DNA of 64,000 bases from Rhizophagus irregularis (lineage: Eukaryota; Glomeromycota; Glomeromycetes; Glomerales; Glomeraceae): contig NC_089444.1 of the NCBI RefSeq assembly GCF_026210795.1, forward strand, positions 2,780,501 to 2,844,500, given 5' to 3'. Below the pieces are notes generated by a model. That model searched no databases. It was given only the letters and a program-made list of their open reading frames with translations, and had not been told where the DNA came from. Positions 59,466-64,000 of the stretch are shown piece by piece; position 1 is the stretch's first letter, and each line of letters opens with the position of its first letter. The translations under genes and the position numbers were made by a program.

Positions 59466-60030
59466 TGACACAATATGATGCACTACAAATACTCAGCTTT
59501 TGTCAGTCTAACCTATTATTACAAAAACTTTAATATGATAATAAATATGGCATTATGGCTCATCATATTGCATAAATAGATTCATAATTTAAAATTTATT
59601 ATATTAATCTAAAACAAACTAATGATATAAACCAAGAAAAAAAAACAAATTAATTATCATAATATGTGATGTAGTACGCATATATACCAGATGACACATT
59701 GTTATTTGTTATATAGATCAATCTTTGATGAGTGTTAACTATTATTATTTTTGACGGACTTCATATAAAAATTTTTCCTAATATTATTATTCTTTATTAC
59801 ACATTTACTTCATGATTAATTGATCAAATGTTTTTTATTAATTTACAAAATTATCTAGTCATGACAAATATTTCTGAAGTAGAATGTATCATTATTAATA
59901 AAAGAATTAGGGAAATATTGTATTAATATACACAATCTAATACAGCTTTACTCTAAATGATACATCTGTGTTGCAATAATAACTAATGATATGACTATAA
60001 AAAAAATATTATAATGAAACATAATATTTA
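59466..60030. other. Intergenic sequence at the end of unit 2
   Basis: Matches 38680-39280 of unit 1. No gene seen. Confidence 0.4.
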
Positions 60031-60118
60031 TTGTCAGTTTGACTCATTATTACAAAAAATAATAAACTTTGATGAATTTTAGTTTGTCATTTTTTGTAAT
60101 AATGGGTCAGATTGACAA
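60031..60118. mobile_element. Hairpin MITE at the end of unit 2
   Basis: Counterpart of 39281-39365, the last sequence shared by the two units. Confidence 0.65.
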
Positions 60119-60326
60119 TTAATTTTGCATCAATATATCAGTACAAACCATATTATTTTTTTTGTATTTAAGATGTCTAAATTCTCTTTGAAAATTTTTT
60201 ATAATCTTTTATAATCTATAAATTTTTTATAATCTATAATTAATACTAATCTACTTATAATTAATACTAATCACTTATATTATATTAATACAATCTACTT
60301 ATATTATATTATATTACAAATTAATC

Positions 60327-62255
60327 ATGAATACAGATGAAAATTATATTGGATATGAAGCTCTTATTTCTTACTTAAATGAACCAAGAAATTGGTCTTA
60401 CCATGGATTTTTAATACTTAACAAAAATACTATTATTGCTTCACTAACTCAGCTAACTACTAACACTTTATTAATACCAACCAAGTGGCAACAAAGCTTT
60501 AACATTACTTGGAATAAACGCTTTTTAAATAAAGCAAAACAATTATTGGATTCAAATACTTTTGATGAATTAAAGAAAAAGGTATGTTTTGTTTTTATTT
60601 TGCAAAGGGTGGGTAACTCCTAATACTCGTCGTAGTCACTTTGTGAGAATTACTGGTCTCGTTCGCCCGGTAACCACTCCGGGCTCTCATTCCAGGCACC
60701 CTAACTTTGTTGTTAGTAAAGTCTGCTAATTCTGGAGGAGGAATTGGCTATGTACCTTCTTTACTACTAAATAAAAATTTAGCATACAATTAACAATCTG
60801 TTTTCTTATAATAGGTAAATACAGAGCACTCCCAACGCAAGAAAGAGTTGCAAATATTCTGGCAAGAAGTTATTAAAGAATATAAAAAAAATCAGAAAAT
60901 TATTAAAGAATGTGAAAAAGAAAATACATTTACTACATCCCTTTCAAAAAAGCCAATTAAACTTACTGAAACATTACAATCAAGAGAAAATAATTTTACC
61001 ACTGTTACATCTCTTCCAAAAAAGTCAGTTGAACATTCTGAAACTTTACAACAAGATTTCAAAAAAAATAGTTAAAAGTTCTGTTAAAAATATTTCTGAA
61101 TCTTCACAACTAGATTTATCTAAAGAGAACATTAAACTTACTAACTTTTGTTATGATATATTTCATGAACTTGAAAATGAATCTCATGCTTATTTATTTT
61201 ATAAATATGCTGATGAGGATGTTAAAAATAAGGTTATAAAACATCCAATGGACCTATTTACTATAAATTTAAAATTAGAAAATAATCAATACAAAAGTTT
61301 AAAAGAATTTGAAGAAGATATTCGTTTAATATTTCGTAATTGTTATACATATAATGATATTAAAAGTAAAGAATATTGTTTAGGTGAAAAATTAGAATCT
61401 ATTTTTAATGAAAAATGGAATGAAAAAATTATTCTTCAAGATAGACAAACAAGAAAACTGAAAAGAATAAGAGATAATGATACTGATGATACAGATAGAT
61501 CCTGGAAGAAACAAATTCAAATTTTAGAACAAAATAAAAATAATTTAATATATAGGCAGGTTATTAATAATGCACTTCTTGTTGCTTCAGCATATGAAAG
61601 TCTTGTTATAGGTAATATTATACCTTTTATTGAAATTTTAAAGACCTTTCTATTAACAAGATCAAGGATGTCTTTATCTTCAGCAGATGAATCTATGCTT
61701 CAGGCAATTGTTGAAAATCTTCTACCATTAAAATATTGTATTCCAGAACTTTCATTAGTAATGGATGGTAAAAAGCTAAAGGGATCAGGTTGCTTTGGCT
61801 ATTCAGATATTTTTGTTTTGAAAGTAACAGGAGATATTTATATTAGTTTAGAATTAAAATATATTTCATTAGTTGGTTTAATAAGAAATCAGAACATTAA
61901 ATATGGTGCAAATGAACTAGAAAACTTAGATAAAATCCTTGAAAAGGAAGATGAAGAAATCTTATTAAAAAGACCATATACATATTGGTCTAAAGAGTAT
62001 AAAAGAACAAATCAGACAACTATAGGTGAGGTATTGAATAGTGGTATAAGACAACTGGAATCATATATGAATACAATTGCAAAGGGAAGAGTTGCTGATT
62101 ATTTTAGCTCAGGAATATTTGATGAACGTGTTAAAATAGTTAAATCAAATCCTAATAAATTAAAAGGATTTGTTATCTTAGTAATTGGGTTTCGACGTAT
62201 TTTATGGAAACCTGTTGATGAAGTAATATCAAATTATACATATAATGTAATATAA
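60327..62255 (+). pseudogene. Bromodomain + PD-(D/E)XK fusion, copy 2 (frameshifted)
   Basis: ATG at 60327; exon 60327-60581, intron 60582-60814 (GTATGT..TAG), exon 60815-62255. Compared with copy 1 (36457-38480) it lacks the first intron: ENYIGYEALISYL is continuous. The second exon changes frame once, most likely at the A8 run 61061-61068; otherwise it is open through the bromodomain (HPMDLFTI, RNCYTYN), the Asp in GYSDIFV, ELKY, GIRQLESYM and the FRRILWKP end. Predicted motifs are all intact, so it is either a very young pseudogene, a homopolymer sequencing error, or two reading frames used separately. It lies outside unit 2 and is inverted relative to copy 1. Confidence 0.7.
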
Positions 62256-64000
62256 TTTAAAGTACTATTTTAGTTTAGCAATTTAAATTATACATTTAAG
62301 TGCTATTTAGTCAGTAATTTTATAACAAAATATAAAGCTATTATGAAAAAATATTAATTCATATATTCATTAACACTACATATATACTGTACTATGTGAC
62401 TCAACATAATTCTACATCATTGAAAGCAATATTTAAACAGAATGCACAAATATATACAGTTACTGTACATTGAGTCATTGACTTTTAAAGTACTTTATTT
62501 ATTTATTCAAATTGAATAAAATAAGTAAGTGGACTAAAAATTCACTAACATTATATCTCTTGCCTTAATCTTCATCTTTTAATTTTTCATACCTAAAAAT
62601 TTCAAACTAATGTTATTTATTTAAAAATCATATTGATTTCTCAGAATTAAATACTAATATCTAAATTAATCACTTCCAAATTATAATGACAATTTTCTAA
62701 AAATGTTCCAAAAAGCTTAGTATCATGAATATAAAAAAAAGTGATTAATAGCTAATAAAATTCGGGTGTAATTCTATTTAATTAAAAAATGGTGTTTGTG
62801 TGACTAACATCTGTGTAAATTAATTTTGATTATAGTAAGACCCGCTTGATCGGCAAGTCATGTACTGTTGTACATCTAATCCAATTCCGGTTAATGAAAT
62901 TTTAATCAGAATTTCATTTTTTCAGTTTTCTATCCAACCGATCTAAATTTTTTCAGTTCCCCTTTTTTTAATCTTCATTTTTTTTTCTTGAACTGATCTT
63001 TTACTTTTGTTTCTTCTTTTTCTTCGTCTTTTCTCTTTTGAAACACCTTTTTTCTTTTCCTTTTTTTTTCTTTTTTTTAAAAATTTTGTTTTTTTCCTCT
63101 TTCTTTTTTTTTGTTTTCCATTTAGAGAGTTTTTTTTCCAAAACTGAAAAATAATTATTTTTTTTATTTTTTTTTTCTTCAATTTTTCTTTCCCTTTTCC
63201 TTTTAGTTTCTTTTTTCAAAATCAGGTTCTCTGTCCATCTGCACAAATTTTTTTTTTTCATTTTTATTTTTTTCAAATTTTTTTCATTTTTTTTTCATTT
63301 TCCCCTTTTCCTTTTTTGGTTTGGCTATTTTTTTTTCAAGCTGAATTTTTTTTCCCGAATACATTCTTTACCATTTAGGTTTGGATCAGTGATCAGATCG
63401 ATGTTGTAGCGCCACAGTTTTTTCCTGATTCTTATTATTAATATAGATCGTTATAATTAATTTTTCTGGGAATTTTTTTTTTCATTATCTTTTTTGATAA
63501 AGTAGCTTACACCAGATTTTTCTTACATATATTTATAGTAAAATACCACCTTTTCTGCGCAACAAATAGTCACGTGCAATTTGCGCGATTTTGCGCGTCA
63601 CTTTAGTAACTTTATGTAAAAGAGTTACTAGTGAGATATTTTTTTTCTATAACTATAGATTGCTATAATGAGATATGGTAACAATATATATGTATTTTTT
63701 TTCAACAGTAGATGTAATTTTTTTTAATGCTACAATGTAACTTTTATGATAAAAAAAAAATTTTTTTTTTGTAATTTATACAAAATATTTTTTGTAATGA
63801 ATTTGTAAATTTCACAGTACTGCAACATTTGTTTCGTGTGATAAATAAAATTTGTATTTAATAATAATATTTCATATACTGTATAACGCTTGCACACAAT
63901 TCATTGTTATTTGTATAATCATATAAATTGTGCAATTTATTACATTTATTTCCTACTAATGCGGGAATGCCATCATAATAATAGTAAAAAACTAGACCTA
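62256..64000. other. A/T-rich tail of the window with a pyrimidine tract
   Basis: 62940-63350 is almost pure T with C on the plus strand. The Lys/Glu-rich minus-strand frames there are products of this composition. Nothing recognisable beyond it. Confidence 0.5.

Larger units (their letters stand above)
39781..60118 (+). repeat. Tandem segmental duplication, unit 2 (about 20 kb)
   Basis: Direct repeat of 19269-39365. It differs by insertion of elements at 43158, 44183, 48140, 49720, 54581 and 57464. It lacks the unit 1 segment 33909-37920 (recombinase plus last exon of the bromodomain-nuclease gene), having about 100 bp there instead. It also lacks the transposon that splits the secreted-protein gene of unit 1. 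Confidence 0.92.

Noticed and set aside
62943-63276. Lys/Glu-rich minus-strand frames
   Set aside because: Direct result of a T/C-rich tract; not protein-like beyond composition.

Overview
The window looks like nuclear DNA of an arbuscular mycorrhizal fungus of the Rhizophagus type. This is inferred from the very A+T-rich sequence with long A/T runs, genes split by short (65-90 bp) GT..AG introns, MATA-type HMG-box genes on the same strand close together, a Cys-rich small secreted protein, Crypton-like tyrosine recombinase and bromodomain/PD-(D/E)XK genes, and a heavy load of DNA transposons. No rRNA gene, CRISPR array or bacterial feature was seen; the only tRNA-like signals are one degenerate tRNA-like (SINE-like) unit and one isolated A-box.

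Layout. 1-19.3 kb is single-copy: a Tc1/mariner fold-back element (1.1-1.8 kb), two divergent HMG-box genes on the minus strand (2.8-3.4 and 7.7-8.2 kb) that share core-promoter and upstream blocks, a decayed transposase-like gene near 12 kb, and one clean single-exon alpha/beta hydrolase (16.98-17.98 kb). The rest is intergenic A/T-rich sequence with small tandem repeats.

From about 19.27 to 60.12 kb the window is a direct tandem duplication of one segment of about 20 kb (unit 1 about 19269-39365, unit 2 about 39781-60118). Each unit carries, in the same order: decayed FAD-monooxygenase genes (one with its 5' half inverted relative to its 3' half), a region rich in the word TCCGTAC, a small hairpin MITE, a Cys-rich secreted-protein gene, and a bromodomain-nuclease locus. 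Since duplication the units have diverged mainly by mobile-element insertion, and the other unit often keeps the empty site. This gives clean target-site duplications for several hAT-like MITEs (8 bp), CCC..TAAAAA-ended elements (3 bp), and a poly(A)-tailed retrocopy (14 bp). Most striking, the secreted-protein gene is intact in unit 2 but split in unit 1 by a 3.4-kb gene-bearing transposon.

The most unusual coding content is at 34.5-38.5 kb and 60.3-62.3 kb. A Crypton-like tyrosine recombinase (broken by one nonsense codon) lies tail-to-tail with a gene that fuses a bromodomain to a PD-(D/E)XK nuclease-like domain. A second, inverted paralogue of the fusion lies just beyond unit 2, with a frameshift and without the first intron. 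Fragments of further paralogues remain inside unit 2. Functions are inferred from motifs only.
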